64,000 bases of DNA from VRUE01 sp963817905 (GTDB taxonomy: Bacteria > Actinomycetota > Thermoleophilia > Solirubrobacterales > 70-9). Location of the stretch: contig CAWFPS010000003.1 in the NCBI GenBank assembly GCA_963817905.1, positions 620,001-684,000 on the forward strand. Reading direction: 5' to 3'. The position numbers and the translations under genes are program-made. A model generated the notes under the pieces. That model was not told where the DNA came from, did not search any database, and saw only the letters and a program-made list of their open reading frames with translations. How positions within the stretch are numbered: the first letter of the stretch is position 1; the number at the start of each line of letters is the position of its first letter. Of this stretch, positions 33,164 through 43,910 are shown in pieces.

Positions 33164-34048
33164 TTACGAACCTTCCTTTTCAGCGTCCTGCGACGAGTCG
33201 TCGTCCGCGGGTCCTGTCGATGCAGGGGACCCACCGCCCCCTGCGGTAGCTGAAGCTTCCTCGGGGGCGGTCCCCCCTGCATCGCCACCCCCGGACGACG
33301 ACTCGTCGGGCGCAGGCTCTTCGGGCTTGGCGTATGCCTCGGGGTTCTCCTCCTTGAGCTGGTCCAACGCAGCTTGCTCGGCCTCGGCGCGCTGGCGAGC
33401 TTCCTCTTTGCGCTTCTCCTCCTCGGCGGCTTCCTGCGCCTCGATGTCTGCGTCGGGTTTGCCGGGGCGGCCCTCCTTGGCGAAGGGCATTCCCAACCCC
33501 AAGAGAAGCTCGAACGCCTCTTCGTCCGTTGGGGCCGAAGTCGTGATCGTGATGTCGAGGCCGCGCACCTCGTCGATCGAGTCGTAGTCGATTTCGGGGA
33601 AGATCAGCTGCTCCTTGACGCCCATCGAGTAGTTGCCGCGGCCGTCGAAGGAGCGCGGGTTGAGGCCGCGGAAGTCGCGGATCCGCGGCACGGCGATCGA
33701 GCAGAGGCGGTCGAGGAACTCCCACATGCGGGCGCGGCGCAGCGTCACCGAGACGCCGACCGGCATCCCCTCGCGCACCTTGAAGGAAGCGATCGACTTG
33801 CGGGCGCGGCGCACGTTGGGCTGCTGGCCGGCGATCGTCGCCAGCTGCCCCTGCGCGGCTTCCAGCATCTTCGCGTTCTGCTTCGCCTCGCCAAGGCCCA
33901 TGTTGAGCGTGATCTTCTGCAGGCGCGGGGCCTGCATCGGTGTCGAGTAGCCGAACTTCTCGGTCAGCGCCGGGAGGATCTCCTGTTCGTAGCGCTCGCG
34001 CAGGCGCGGCGGCGGTGCTGCCTGGGATTGCACGGTTGCCGACTCCAT
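33164..34048 (-). CDS. rplE: 50S ribosomal protein L5 with ~105-residue C-terminal extension
   Basis: 5S rRNA-binding protein. The core is about residues 15-195 (LQKITLNMGLGEAKQNAKML, RDFRGLNPRSFDGRGNYSMG, DEEAFELLLGLGMPF). Usual length is 179-187; here it is 294. The tail begins with an Ala/Glu/Arg helix (EEEKRKEEARQRAEAEQAAL) and ends in a Gly/Ser/Asp-rich segment encoded by the palindromic element shared with rpsE and rpsQ (about residues 245-286). Its start overlaps the rplX stop by one base. Confidence 0.95.
   Translation of the reverse strand: MESATVQSQAAPPPRLRERYEQEILPALTEKFGYSTPMQAPRLQKITLNMGLGEAKQNAKMLEAAQGQLATIAGQQPNVRRARKSIASFKVREGMPVGVSVTLRRARMWEFLDRLCSIAVPRIRDFRGLNPRSFDGRGNYSMGVKEQLIFPEIDYDSIDEVRGLDITITTSAPTDEEAFELLLGLGMPFAKEGRPGKPDADIEAQEAAEEEKRKEEARQRAEAEQAALDQLKEENPEAYAKPEEPAPDESSSGGGDAGGTAPEEASATAGGGGSPASTGPADDDSSQDAEKEGS
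33191..33308 (-). repeat. In-frame palindromic element, rplE copy
   Basis: Core 33205-33294, opposite in orientation to the rpsE copy. Perfect stems: ACCGCCCCC (33233-33241)/GGGGGCGGT (33263-33271) and CGATGCAGGGG (33218-33228)/CCCCTGCATCG (33274-33284). A further perfect 17-bp pair, CGACGAGTCGTCGTCCG (33191-33207) with 33292-33308, extends the palindrome outward. The loop matches the rpsE copy. Confidence 0.88.
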
Positions 34049-34383
34049 TAGAAGGACACTCCGCTCCGCTTCGAGAAGCGCTCGCGCTTGCCGCCTTTGT
34101 CGCGGCGCACGCCGACCCGGACCGGTTTGTTGTCTTTGGGGTCGAGCAGCATCACGTTGGAGACGTGAATCGGCCCCTCCTTCTCGACGATGCCCCCGGC
34201 CTGGGAGTTTTTAAGGTCGGTCTGGGAGCGCGGTTTTTCGTGGCGCTTGACCATGTTGAGGTGCTCGACATAGACGCGCTGCTTTTTCGGCTCGGTGCGG
34301 ACCACGCGGCCGGTCTTGCCGGCGTCCTTGCCGCCGATCACCATCACCTGGTCGTCTTTGCGGACCTTCATCGCCTTGGCCAT
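34048..34383 (-). CDS. rplX: 50S ribosomal protein L24
   Basis: Early assembly protein of 111 residues. The KOW motif is in KDDQVMVIGGKDAGKTGRVV, followed by VEHLNMVKRHEKP. Single-base overlaps with rplE and a one-base gap to rplN show tight coupling. Confidence 0.97.
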   Translation of the reverse strand: MAKAMKVRKDDQVMVIGGKDAGKTGRVVRTEPKKQRVYVEHLNMVKRHEKPRSQTDLKNSQAGGIVEKEGPIHVSNVMLLDPKDNKPVRVGVRRDKGGKRERFSKRSGVSF

Positions 34384-34384
34384 C

Positions 34385-34756
34385 TCAGAGCACCTCCGGT
34401 GCCAGGGAGATGATTTTCATGAAGTTGCGATCGCGCAGCTCGCGGGCGACGGGGCCGAAGATGCGGGTGCCGCGCGGGTTGTTGCTCGCCGGATCGATCA
34501 GCACGGCGGCGTTTTCGTCGAAGGAGATGTAGGTGCCGTCGGAGCGGCCGAGCTGCTTGCGGGTGCGGACGACGACGGCCTGCACGACCTCGCCTTTGCG
34601 CACGCCACCCTGCGGGCTGGCCTGTTTGACGGTTGCCGTGATCACGTCACCGACCCCGGCGTAGCGCCGGTGCGATCCACCCTTGACGCGGATGCAGAGG
34701 ATTTCGCGGGCGCCGGAGTTGTCGGCGACCTTCAGTCTCGACTCCTGCTGGATCAC
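34385..34756 (-). CDS. rplN: 50S ribosomal protein L14
   Basis: Large-subunit interface protein of 123 residues: MIQQESRLKVADNSGAREIL at the start and the signature GTRIFGPVARELRDRNFMKI at the end. GTG start overlapping the rpsQ TGA (GTGA). It marks the start of the spc segment. Confidence 0.98.
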   Translation of the reverse strand: MIQQESRLKVADNSGAREILCIRVKGGSHRRYAGVGDVITATVKQASPQGGVRKGEVVQAVVVRTRKQLGRSDGTYISFDENAAVLIDPASNNPRGTRIFGPVARELRDRNFMKIISLAPEVL

Positions 34757-35463
34757 TTCGCCTTCTCCAGTACCTCGACCAGGCGCCAGCGCTTGGTCTT
34801 GGAGAGCGGGCGGGTCTCGACGATCCGCACGGTATCGCCCTCGCCAGCCTCGTTGCGCTCGTCGTGGGCGTGCAGCGTCCGCGAGCGGCGCACGACCTTT
34901 TCGTAGGTCGGATGCCGGCGAGCAATATCGATCCGCACAGTGATCGACTTCTCACCCTTATTGGAAACAACGATCCCCTGCCGCGTCTTGGCCGCAACGG
35001 CGTCCTTCTCGGCAACGGGAGTGCCCGTGCCGGGGGTCTTGCCCGCTTTCGCAGCAGCCCGTTCCTTGCGCCGCGACCCAGCCTTGACCTTGCGGTGCTC
35101 AGCACGCTTCGCAGCCCTTTCCTCAGGAGTGAGCGCAGGGCCGGCTTTGTGCGGCTCGCGAGAACGCTGCAAGCGGCGGCGCTCCTTCCAAGGAAGCTCA
35201 TCCTCAGGGTCGGGCTCAGCCGCAGGAGCCGCCTCGGCGGCCACAGGCTTCTCCTCTTCACCCGCAGGGGCGTCAGAAGACTTCGCCTCAGGCACCTCGC
35301 CCTTGGACGCATCCGCATCTTCCGCGGGTGGCGTGGAGGTGGGCTCCTCGCCCGCAGCCTGCGAGGACGAGGAGTCCTCCTCCGCGACAGGACCCGCGGA
35401 CGACTGCGCCTCGTCCTGGGACGTCTCGTCAGTCACGTCGTCTTTTTTCGTCTCGTCGATCAT
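34753..35463 (-). CDS. rpsQ: 30S ribosomal protein S17 with ~150-residue N-terminal extension
   Basis: 16S rRNA 5'-domain binder. The S17 core is only the last ~80 residues (TRQGIVVSNKGEKSITVRID, RTLHAHDERNEAGEGDTVRI). Usual length is 80-110; here it is 236. Residues 1-95 are very acidic (start MIDETKKDDVTDETSQDEAQ); 20-50 are encoded by the palindromic element shared with rpsE and rplE. Residues 95-155 are a basic helix-rich linker (KERRRLQRSREPHKAG, RKERAAAKAG). Its start overlaps the rpmC stop (ATGA), so the long form is the natural reading. Confidence 0.93.
   Translation of the reverse strand: MIDETKKDDVTDETSQDEAQSSAGPVAEEDSSSSQAAGEEPTSTPPAEDADASKGEVPEAKSSDAPAGEEEKPVAAEAAPAAEPDPEDELPWKERRRLQRSREPHKAGPALTPEERAAKRAEHRKVKAGSRRKERAAAKAGKTPGTGTPVAEKDAVAAKTRQGIVVSNKGEKSITVRIDIARRHPTYEKVVRRSRTLHAHDERNEAGEGDTVRIVETRPLSKTKRWRLVEVLEKAK
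35322..35399 (+). repeat. In-frame palindromic element, rpsQ copy
   Basis: Same ends as the rpsE copy: the first 13 bases (CCGCGGGTGGCGT) and CGACAGGACCCGC near the right end are identical. The interior differs and is shorter but is still self-complementary (CTCCTCG with CGAGGA, GGAGG with CCTCC). Same orientation and same reading frame as in rpsE. Confidence 0.72.
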
Positions 35464-35672
35464 CTCTTCAGCTCTTTCTCCACATCGATCCCTCGCTCGC
35501 GCGCCACAGTCAGCAACTTGGCGACATCTCGCCGTGCGACCCCGACCCGAGCCGTGTTCTCCAGCTCGCCGGTCGCCTGGCGGAAGCGCAGGTTGAACTT
35601 CTCTTGCTGGGCCTCGATCAGCTTGGCGACCAGCTCGTCGTCTTTGAGGTCATGCACCTCGGCCGCCTTCAC
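35460..35672 (-). CDS. rpmC: 50S ribosomal protein L29
   Basis: Exit-tunnel protein of 70 residues, two long helices: KAAEVHDLKDDELVAKLIEA and KFNLRFRQATGELENTARVG. GTG start overlapping the rplP stop; its stop overlaps the rpsQ start. Confidence 0.96.
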   Translation of the reverse strand: MKAAEVHDLKDDELVAKLIEAQQEKFNLRFRQATGELENTARVGVARRDVAKLLTVARERGIDVEKELKR

Positions 35673-36091
35673 TGTCCCTCGGCCCCCTCTCGCCGGACGA
35701 ACTTGGTCCGGACCGGAAGCTTGTGCCCCGCCAGGCGCAATGCCTCGCGGGCGAGATCCTCGGGCACGCCGGCCAGCTCGAACATCACCTTGCCGGGCTT
35801 GATCACGGCGACCCAGCCCTCCGGGTTGCCCTTGCCGGAGCCCATCCGGGTCTCGGCCGGCTTCTTCGTGTAGGGCTTGTCGGGGAAGACGTTGATCCAG
35901 ACCTTGCCGCCACGTTTGATCTTGCGGGTCATCGCCACGCGGGCGGCCTCGATCTGGCGGTTGGTGATCCAGCCGCGGTCGAGCGACTTCAGCCCGTACT
36001 CGCCAAAGGCGACGGTGCTGCCGCCCTTGGTGTTGCCGCGCATCCGGCCGCGCATCTGCTTGCGGTGCTTGACCCGCTTCGGCATCAGCAT
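35669..36091 (-). CDS. rplP: 50S ribosomal protein L16
   Basis: tRNA-site protein of 140 residues. MLMPKRVKHRKQMRGRMRGN and the block GKGNPEGWVAVIKPGKVMFE are diagnostic. It follows rpsC directly, with no intergenic base. Confidence 0.98.
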   Translation of the reverse strand: MLMPKRVKHRKQMRGRMRGNTKGGSTVAFGEYGLKSLDRGWITNRQIEAARVAMTRKIKRGGKVWINVFPDKPYTKKPAETRMGSGKGNPEGWVAVIKPGKVMFELAGVPEDLAREALRLAGHKLPVRTKFVRREGAEGQ

Positions 36092-36886
36092 CTAACGACC
36101 GCCCCCGCGCGGGCCGCCGCGTCCGCCACCAGGACCTCCGCGGCCGCCGCCGGGACGACCGCCACGGTCACCGCCGCGACCGCGATCTCCGCCGGGCCGC
36201 CCGCCGCGCTGGCCACCCTGCGGGCCGGCATCCTCGTCGGTGAGCTGGTCGTTGCGGAAACCCTCGGGCATCACTTCGCCCTTGTTGATCCAGCATTTGA
36301 CGCCGATCCGGCCGGTCGTCGTGCGTGCCTCGAAGAAGCCGTAGTCGATGTTGGCGCGCAGCGTGTGCAGCGGCACCCGGCCGTCCGAATAGCCTTCGGT
36401 GCGGGCCATCTCGGCGCCGCCGAGGCGGCCGGACACCTGGACCTTGACTCCCTTGGCACCGGAGCGCATCGCCGAGGTGAGGGCGCGTTTCATCGCCCGC
36501 CGGAAGGCGACCCGGTTCTGCAGTTGCTCGGCGATCGACTGGGCGACCAGCTTGGCGTCGAGCTCGGGGCGCTTCACCTCGCGGATGTTCACCTTCACCG
36601 GTTTGCCGGTCAGCTTGTGCAGGTCTTTGCGCAGCGCGTCGACTTCCGAACCCGACTTGCCGATCACGATGCCCGGCCGTGCCGTGTGGATGTCGACGGC
36701 GATCTCGCCGTGGCGCTCGATCGTGATGCTGGAAAGCCCGGCGTGGGCGAGCTTGTTTTCGATGTGGTCGCGGATTTTCAGGTCCTCGTTCAGAACGTCG
36801 GCGAAGTCTTTCTCCTCGAACCAGTTCGACTTCCAGTCCTGGATGTAGCCGACGCGGAAGCCGCCGGGATGGATCTTCTGTCCCAT
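36092..36886 (-). CDS. rpsC: 30S ribosomal protein S3 with RG-rich tail
   Basis: mRNA-entry protein of 264 residues. It contains a KH domain (IVIGKSGSEVDALRKDLHKL, about 65-85) and a C-terminal domain (SGRLGGAEMARTEGYSDGRV). The last ~45 residues are a glycine-arginine repeat (RGRGGDRGGRPGGGRGGPGG), an RNA-binding low-complexity tail longer than usual. Confidence 0.97.
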   Translation of the reverse strand: MGQKIHPGGFRVGYIQDWKSNWFEEKDFADVLNEDLKIRDHIENKLAHAGLSSITIERHGEIAVDIHTARPGIVIGKSGSEVDALRKDLHKLTGKPVKVNIREVKRPELDAKLVAQSIAEQLQNRVAFRRAMKRALTSAMRSGAKGVKVQVSGRLGGAEMARTEGYSDGRVPLHTLRANIDYGFFEARTTTGRIGVKCWINKGEVMPEGFRNDQLTDEDAGPQGGQRGGRPGGDRGRGGDRGGRPGGGRGGPGGGRGGPRGGGR

Positions 36887-36890
36887 GTCC

Positions 36891-37256
36891 CTAGTCCTCT
36901 TCCTCGGGGCTCAGTGCCAACGCGATGTGGCAGGTTCGCTTGTTGATCCGCGAGGCGCGGCCGAGCGCGCGCGGGCGGAAGCGGCGCAGGGTCGGCCCTT
37001 CGTCGACGGTGATCTCTGAGATCCGCATCTCGTCGCCGATCAGGTCGTGGTTGTTCTCGGCGTTGGCCGCGGCCGAGTCGATCAGCTTGCGAATGTCCTC
37101 GGCCGCGCCGCGGGGCGAGAACTCGAGCAGCGCACGGGCCTGCTCGATGTGCATCCCCCGCACCTGATTGGCGATCAGGCGCGCCTTGCGCGGTGCCACC
37201 CGCACGTAGCGGGCGCTGGCCCGGACGACGATCGGTGTGGCGGCCACGCTACTCAC
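36891..37256 (-). CDS. rplV: 50S ribosomal protein L22
   Basis: Exit-tunnel protein of 121 residues with ARYVRVAPRKARLIANQVRG and the tunnel loop GPTLRRFRPRALGRASRINK. It overlaps rpsS by eight bases. Confidence 0.97.
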   Translation of the reverse strand: MSSVAATPIVVRASARYVRVAPRKARLIANQVRGMHIEQARALLEFSPRGAAEDIRKLIDSAAANAENNHDLIGDEMRISEITVDEGPTLRRFRPRALGRASRINKRTCHIALALSPEEED

Positions 37257-37521
37257 CCTTGCCCGTTCCGGAGTGGGAGCGGAAGGTGCGGGTCGGCGCG
37301 AACTCGCCCAGCTTGTGGCCGACCATCGACTCGGAGATGAAGACCGGGACGTGCTTGCGCCCGTCGTGGACGGCGATCGTGTGGCCGACCATGTCCGGGA
37401 AGACGGTCGAGCTGCGCGACCAGGTCTTCAGCATCTGCTTGCTGCCGGACTCGTTCATGGCGGTGACGCGCTTCATCAGCGCCTCTTCCACCCACGGGCC
37501 CTTTTTGGTCGAGCGTCCCAT
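37249..37521 (-). CDS. rpsS: 30S ribosomal protein S19
   Basis: Head protein of 90 residues: MGRSTKKGPWVEEALMKRV, KTWSRSSTVFPDMVGHTIAV and GHKLGEFAPTRTFRSHS. The start at 37521 shares one base with the rplB stop; longer readings overlap rplB. Confidence 0.97.
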   Translation of the reverse strand: MGRSTKKGPWVEEALMKRVTAMNESGSKQMLKTWSRSSTVFPDMVGHTIAVHDGRKHVPVFISESMVGHKLGEFAPTRTFRSHSGTGKGE

Positions 37522-38366
37522 TAGCGGCTCTTCTTCTTTCCGCGGCGACGGCCGCGCACGATGTAGCGGTCGGACTGCTTGCCCTTCTTGCGGGTGCGGT
37601 AGCCGAGCGTCGGCTTGCCCCAGGGAGTAACCGGGTGGCCTCCGGGCGTGTGGTGGGCCTCGCCGCCGCCATGCGGGTGGTCGACGGGGTTCATCGCCAC
37701 GCCGCGCGTCTGCGGCCGCTTGCCCTTGTGGCGGTTGCGGCCCGCCTTGCCGACGGTGAGGTTCTGGTGCTCGGCGTTGGAGAGCACGCCGACAGTGGCG
37801 CGGCACTCGGCACGCACCATCCGCATCTCCGAGGAGGGCAGGCGAAGGGTCACCATCTCGCCCTCCTTCGCCGCAAGCTGAATCGAGGTCCCCGCAGAGC
37901 GCCCGAGCTTGCCGCCCTGACCGGGGGTGAGCTCGACGTTGTGGACGATCGTGCCGGTCGGCATCTCGCCGAGCGGAAGCGCGTTGCCGGGCCGGATGTC
38001 GGCGCCGGGACCGGACTGGACCTCGTCGCCGACCGAGATCGCCGCCGGGGCGAGGATGTAGCTCTTGGCTCCGTCGGCATAGTTGAGCAGGGCGATGTAG
38101 CAGCTGCGGTTGGGGTCGTACTCGATGCTGGCGACCTTCGCCGGCACGCCGTCCTTGAGCCGCTTGAAGTCGATCTGGCGGTAGCGCCGCTTGGCGCCGC
38201 CGCCGCGATGGCGGGCGGTGACCCGGCCGTTTGCGTTACGCCCGCCGGACTTGCGCAGGCCCTCGGTCAGCTTTCGCTCCGGGGTCGAGGCGGTCAGCTG
38301 CTCGCGCAGCGGGTACGTCGCGAAGCGGCGTCCCGGGCTGGTCGGTTTTGTTTTTCGGTTCGGCAT
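37521..38366 (-). CDS. rplB: 50S ribosomal protein L2
   Basis: Peptidyl-transferase centre protein of 281 residues. MPNRKTKPTSPGRRFATYPL at the start, and the catalytic-region block GVAMNPVDHPHGGGEAHHTP at about 225-245. The start at 38366 was chosen by family length; the longer reading is a shadow of rplW and rplD. Confidence 0.97.
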   Translation of the reverse strand: MPNRKTKPTSPGRRFATYPLREQLTASTPERKLTEGLRKSGGRNANGRVTARHRGGGAKRRYRQIDFKRLKDGVPAKVASIEYDPNRSCYIALLNYADGAKSYILAPAAISVGDEVQSGPGADIRPGNALPLGEMPTGTIVHNVELTPGQGGKLGRSAGTSIQLAAKEGEMVTLRLPSSEMRMVRAECRATVGVLSNAEHQNLTVGKAGRNRHKGKRPQTRGVAMNPVDHPHGGGEAHHTPGGHPVTPWGKPTLGYRTRKKGKQSDRYIVRGRRRGKKKSR

Positions 38367-38376
38367 CCCTTGTTCC

Positions 38377-38670
38377 CTAGGCAGTCTCTGCGCCCTCGAA
38401 CAGCTCGATCCGCTCGCCGGGGGCGAGCTGCACGACGGCCTTCTTCCAACCCCGCGTCTTGCCCTGGTGCAGGCCGCGGCGCTTGGGCTTGGCCCGCACC
38501 TTGGAGGTGCGCACCGCGGCGACCTTGACCTCGAATATCTCCTCGACGGCCTGGGCGATCTGGGTCTTGTGCGCCCGGTCATCGACGCGGAAGGTGTACT
38601 TGCCTTCACCGATCAGGGCGTAGCTCTTCTCGGAGACGACCGGCCGGATGATCGTGTTGCGGGCGTCCAT
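38377..38670 (-). CDS. rplW: 50S ribosomal protein L23
   Basis: Exit-site docking protein of 97 residues: MDARNTIIRPVVSEKSYALI, then the rRNA-binding tail KRRGLHQGKTRGWKKAVV. Its start overlaps the rplD stop by one base. Confidence 0.96.
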   Translation of the reverse strand: MDARNTIIRPVVSEKSYALIGEGKYTFRVDDRAHKTQIAQAVEEIFEVKVAAVRTSKVRAKPKRRGLHQGKTRGWKKAVVQLAPGERIELFEGAETA

Positions 38671-39281
38671 CAGATCAACCGCTCCTTCAGCTTCTCCAGC
38701 GCCTGCTCGGAGACGACCAGGGAGGCGGCGCCGATCACGTCGGCGACGCCGACGGCGCTGACCTCGGCAACCTCGACCCGGACGATGTTGCGGAAGCTCT
38801 TCGCGGCACCGCCCTCCTCGGGGGCGAGCACGATCAGGGTCGAGCGCTTGGCGCCCCACTTGGCCAGAGCCTCGGCGGCGGTCTTAGTCGAGGGCGTCTC
38901 GAACGCGCTCGCATCGAACACGGCAACGCTCTCGCGCTCAGCGTGGACCGAGAGGGCCGAGCGCATTGCCTTGCGGCGGGCCTTGCGGTTGACCTTGACC
39001 GTGTAGTGGCGCGGCTTGGGACCGAAGGCGACGCCGCCGCCGAAGCGGGTGGGCGAGCTGAGCGCGCCGACGCGGGCGCGGCCGGTGCCCTTCTGGCGCC
39101 AGGCCTTGGCACCGGTCATCGAGACCTCGCCTCGGGTCAGGGTCGAGGCCGAGCCCTGGCGGCGCGAAGCGAGGTCGGCACGAGCCGCCTCGTCGACCAG
39201 CGAGTGGTGGAAGGGCTCGGCGAAGAGCTCTTTTGGCAGGTCGGCCTTGGTCGTCTTGCCGAGCACGGCGGCTTTAGCCAT
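38670..39281 (-). CDS. rplD: 50S ribosomal protein L4
   Basis: Exit-tunnel protein of 203 residues, in some bacteria an S10-operon repressor. The tunnel loop region reads KAWRQKGTGRARVGALSSPT then FGGGVAFGPKPRHY (about 58-92). It overlaps rplC by eight bases. Confidence 0.97.
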   Translation of the reverse strand: MAKAAVLGKTTKADLPKELFAEPFHHSLVDEAARADLASRRQGSASTLTRGEVSMTGAKAWRQKGTGRARVGALSSPTRFGGGVAFGPKPRHYTVKVNRKARRKAMRSALSVHAERESVAVFDASAFETPSTKTAAEALAKWGAKRSTLIVLAPEEGGAAKSFRNIVRVEVAEVSAVGVADVIGAASLVVSEQALEKLKERLI

Positions 39282-39903
39282 CGGTCCGCACCTCGACCAT
39301 CGCGTTGCGCGAGCCCGGCACCGAGCCCCTGATCAGCAGCAGGTTGCGCTCGGCATCGACCTGGGCGACCTCGAGGCCCTTCTGGGTGACCCGCTTGTTG
39401 CCCATCTGGCCCGGCATCCGCATGCCCTTGAAGACCCGCGCGGGGAAGGTGCTGGCGCCGATCGAGCCCGGCGCGCGCACATTGTGCGAGCCGTGGCTGA
39501 CCGGCCCGCGGCTGAAGTTGTGGCGCTTGATGCCGCCCTGGAAGCCCTTGCCGATAGAGATCCCGGCGACCTTGACCCGCTGGCCGGCCTCGAAGGACTC
39601 GACGGTGACGTCGTCGCCGATCTTGGGACCCTCCTGGGCACCGAGATCCTCGTCGCGGAACTCGACCAGGTGGCGCATCGGCGCCGCGCCGGCCTTCTTC
39701 AGGTGGCCTTCCTCGGCCTTGCTCAGCTTGCCCTGCTTGGTCTCGCCGAAGGCGAGCTGCACGGCGGTGTAGCCGTCACGTTCTTGCTCGCGCACCGCCG
39801 TCACCTTGCACGGGCCGGCCTCGATCACGGTCACCGGGATGACCTCGCCGTCCTCGGCAAAGACCTGCGTCATCCCAAGCTTCTTTCCGAGAATCGCGGC
39901 CAT
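39274..39903 (-). CDS. rplC: 50S ribosomal protein L3
   Basis: Early assembly protein of 209 residues: MAAILGKKLGMTQVFAEDGE at the start, and the central loop HNFSRGPVSHGSHNVRAPGS reaching the peptidyl-transferase centre. The start at 39903 was chosen by family alignment; ten extra codons upstream are possible but would run into rpsJ. Confidence 0.97.
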   Translation of the reverse strand: MAAILGKKLGMTQVFAEDGEVIPVTVIEAGPCKVTAVREQERDGYTAVQLAFGETKQGKLSKAEEGHLKKAGAAPMRHLVEFRDEDLGAQEGPKIGDDVTVESFEAGQRVKVAGISIGKGFQGGIKRHNFSRGPVSHGSHNVRAPGSIGASTFPARVFKGMRMPGQMGNKRVTQKGLEVAQVDAERNLLLIRGSVPGSRNAMVEVRTDG

Positions 39904-39907
39904 CGTC

Positions 39908-40228
39908 CTAGAGGCGGATCTCGATGTCGACACCGGCGGGCAGCGAGTCGAGGCGCTGCAGCGAGTCGACGGTTTTCGGCGAAGGCTGGAGGATGTCGAT
40001 CAGGCGCTTGTGGGTACGCATCTCGAAGTGCTCGCGCGAGTCCTTGTCCTTGAAGGGAGAGCGGATCACGCAGTAGACGTTCTTCTCGGTGGGCAGCGGC
40101 ACCGGGCCGGAGACGCTGGCGCCGGTGCGCTCCGCGGTCTCGACGATCTCGCGGGCAGCCCGGTCTATGGCGTCATGGTCATACGCCTTTAGCCGGATCC
40201 GAATTTTCTGTGCCGCTATCGCTGCCAC
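39908..40228 (-). CDS. rpsJ: 30S ribosomal protein S10
   Basis: Also transcription factor NusE; 106 residues with QKIRIRLKAYDHDAIDRAAR and the loop PTEKNVYCVIRSPFKDKDS. GTG start with a purine-rich AGAGAAAAG about seven bases before it. First gene of the S10 cluster, separated from tuf by 159 bp that hold the tuf terminator hairpin and, probably, the S10 promoter. Confidence 0.96.
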   Translation of the reverse strand: MAAIAAQKIRIRLKAYDHDAIDRAAREIVETAERTGASVSGPVPLPTEKNVYCVIRSPFKDKDSREHFEMRTHKRLIDILQPSPKTVDSLQRLDSLPAGVDIEIRL

Positions 40229-40354
40229 GTTCGAACTTTTCTCTCGTCTTTTCCGCGCGTCTTACCGCGCATAAAGGGCGGGGCCCCTTTTGTTTGGGGC
40301 GCCGCCCCGGTCGTATGTCCTTGCAGTTGTCTCGCTGCCCGGCGGGCATGCGAA

Positions 40355-40375
40355 GGGCGGGCCCGCGGCCCGCCC
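40355..40375. terminator. Hairpin after tuf
   Basis: GGGCGGGCC and GGCCCGCCC pair perfectly across a three-base loop, 12 bases after the tuf stop on the minus strand. No U-tract. The rest of the tuf-rpsJ spacer is GC-rich with no other feature that I can assign. Confidence 0.6.
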
Positions 40376-40387
40376 CGGGTGCTTCGG

Positions 40388-41572
<1,185 letters not shown>

Positions 41573-41632
41573 CTCTCTCCGTTCTACCTTTCGAAATTGA
41601 GGTTATTCGCCTGCCTGCGGGCGAACCTGGGA

Positions 41633-41638
41633 AATATA
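41633..41638 (-). promoter_or_regulatory. -10 box TATATT for tuf
   Basis: TATATT on the minus strand, about 60 bases before the tuf ATG. A six-bp TTCGCC/GGCGAA hairpin sits in the short leader. Confidence 0.45.
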
Positions 41639-41645
41639 GCCAGAA

Positions 41646-43757
<2,112 letters not shown>

Positions 43758-43836
43758 GGTTCCTAAGGTAAGGGTTTGGTCGTGAAAAAGGGATGGGACA
43801 AAAGCGAGCGATCTGGCAAGAGCCGCGATCGGCGCA

Positions 43837-43858
43837 AAAAAAAGGCCCTCGCGGGCCC
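43837..43858 (-). terminator. Terminator-like hairpin in the fusA leader
   Basis: On the minus strand GGCCC-GCGA-GGGCC is followed by eight T (complement of the A-tract at 43837-43844), 80 bases upstream of fusA. A possible -10, TATCAT, lies further upstream at 43916 to 43911. This would make it an attenuator; it could instead stop antisense transcription. Confidence 0.6.
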
Positions 43859-43910
43859 GGCGAAACGAACTTCGAAGCCAAAATCGAAAAGACTGCCTGA
43901 GCGACGCGCG

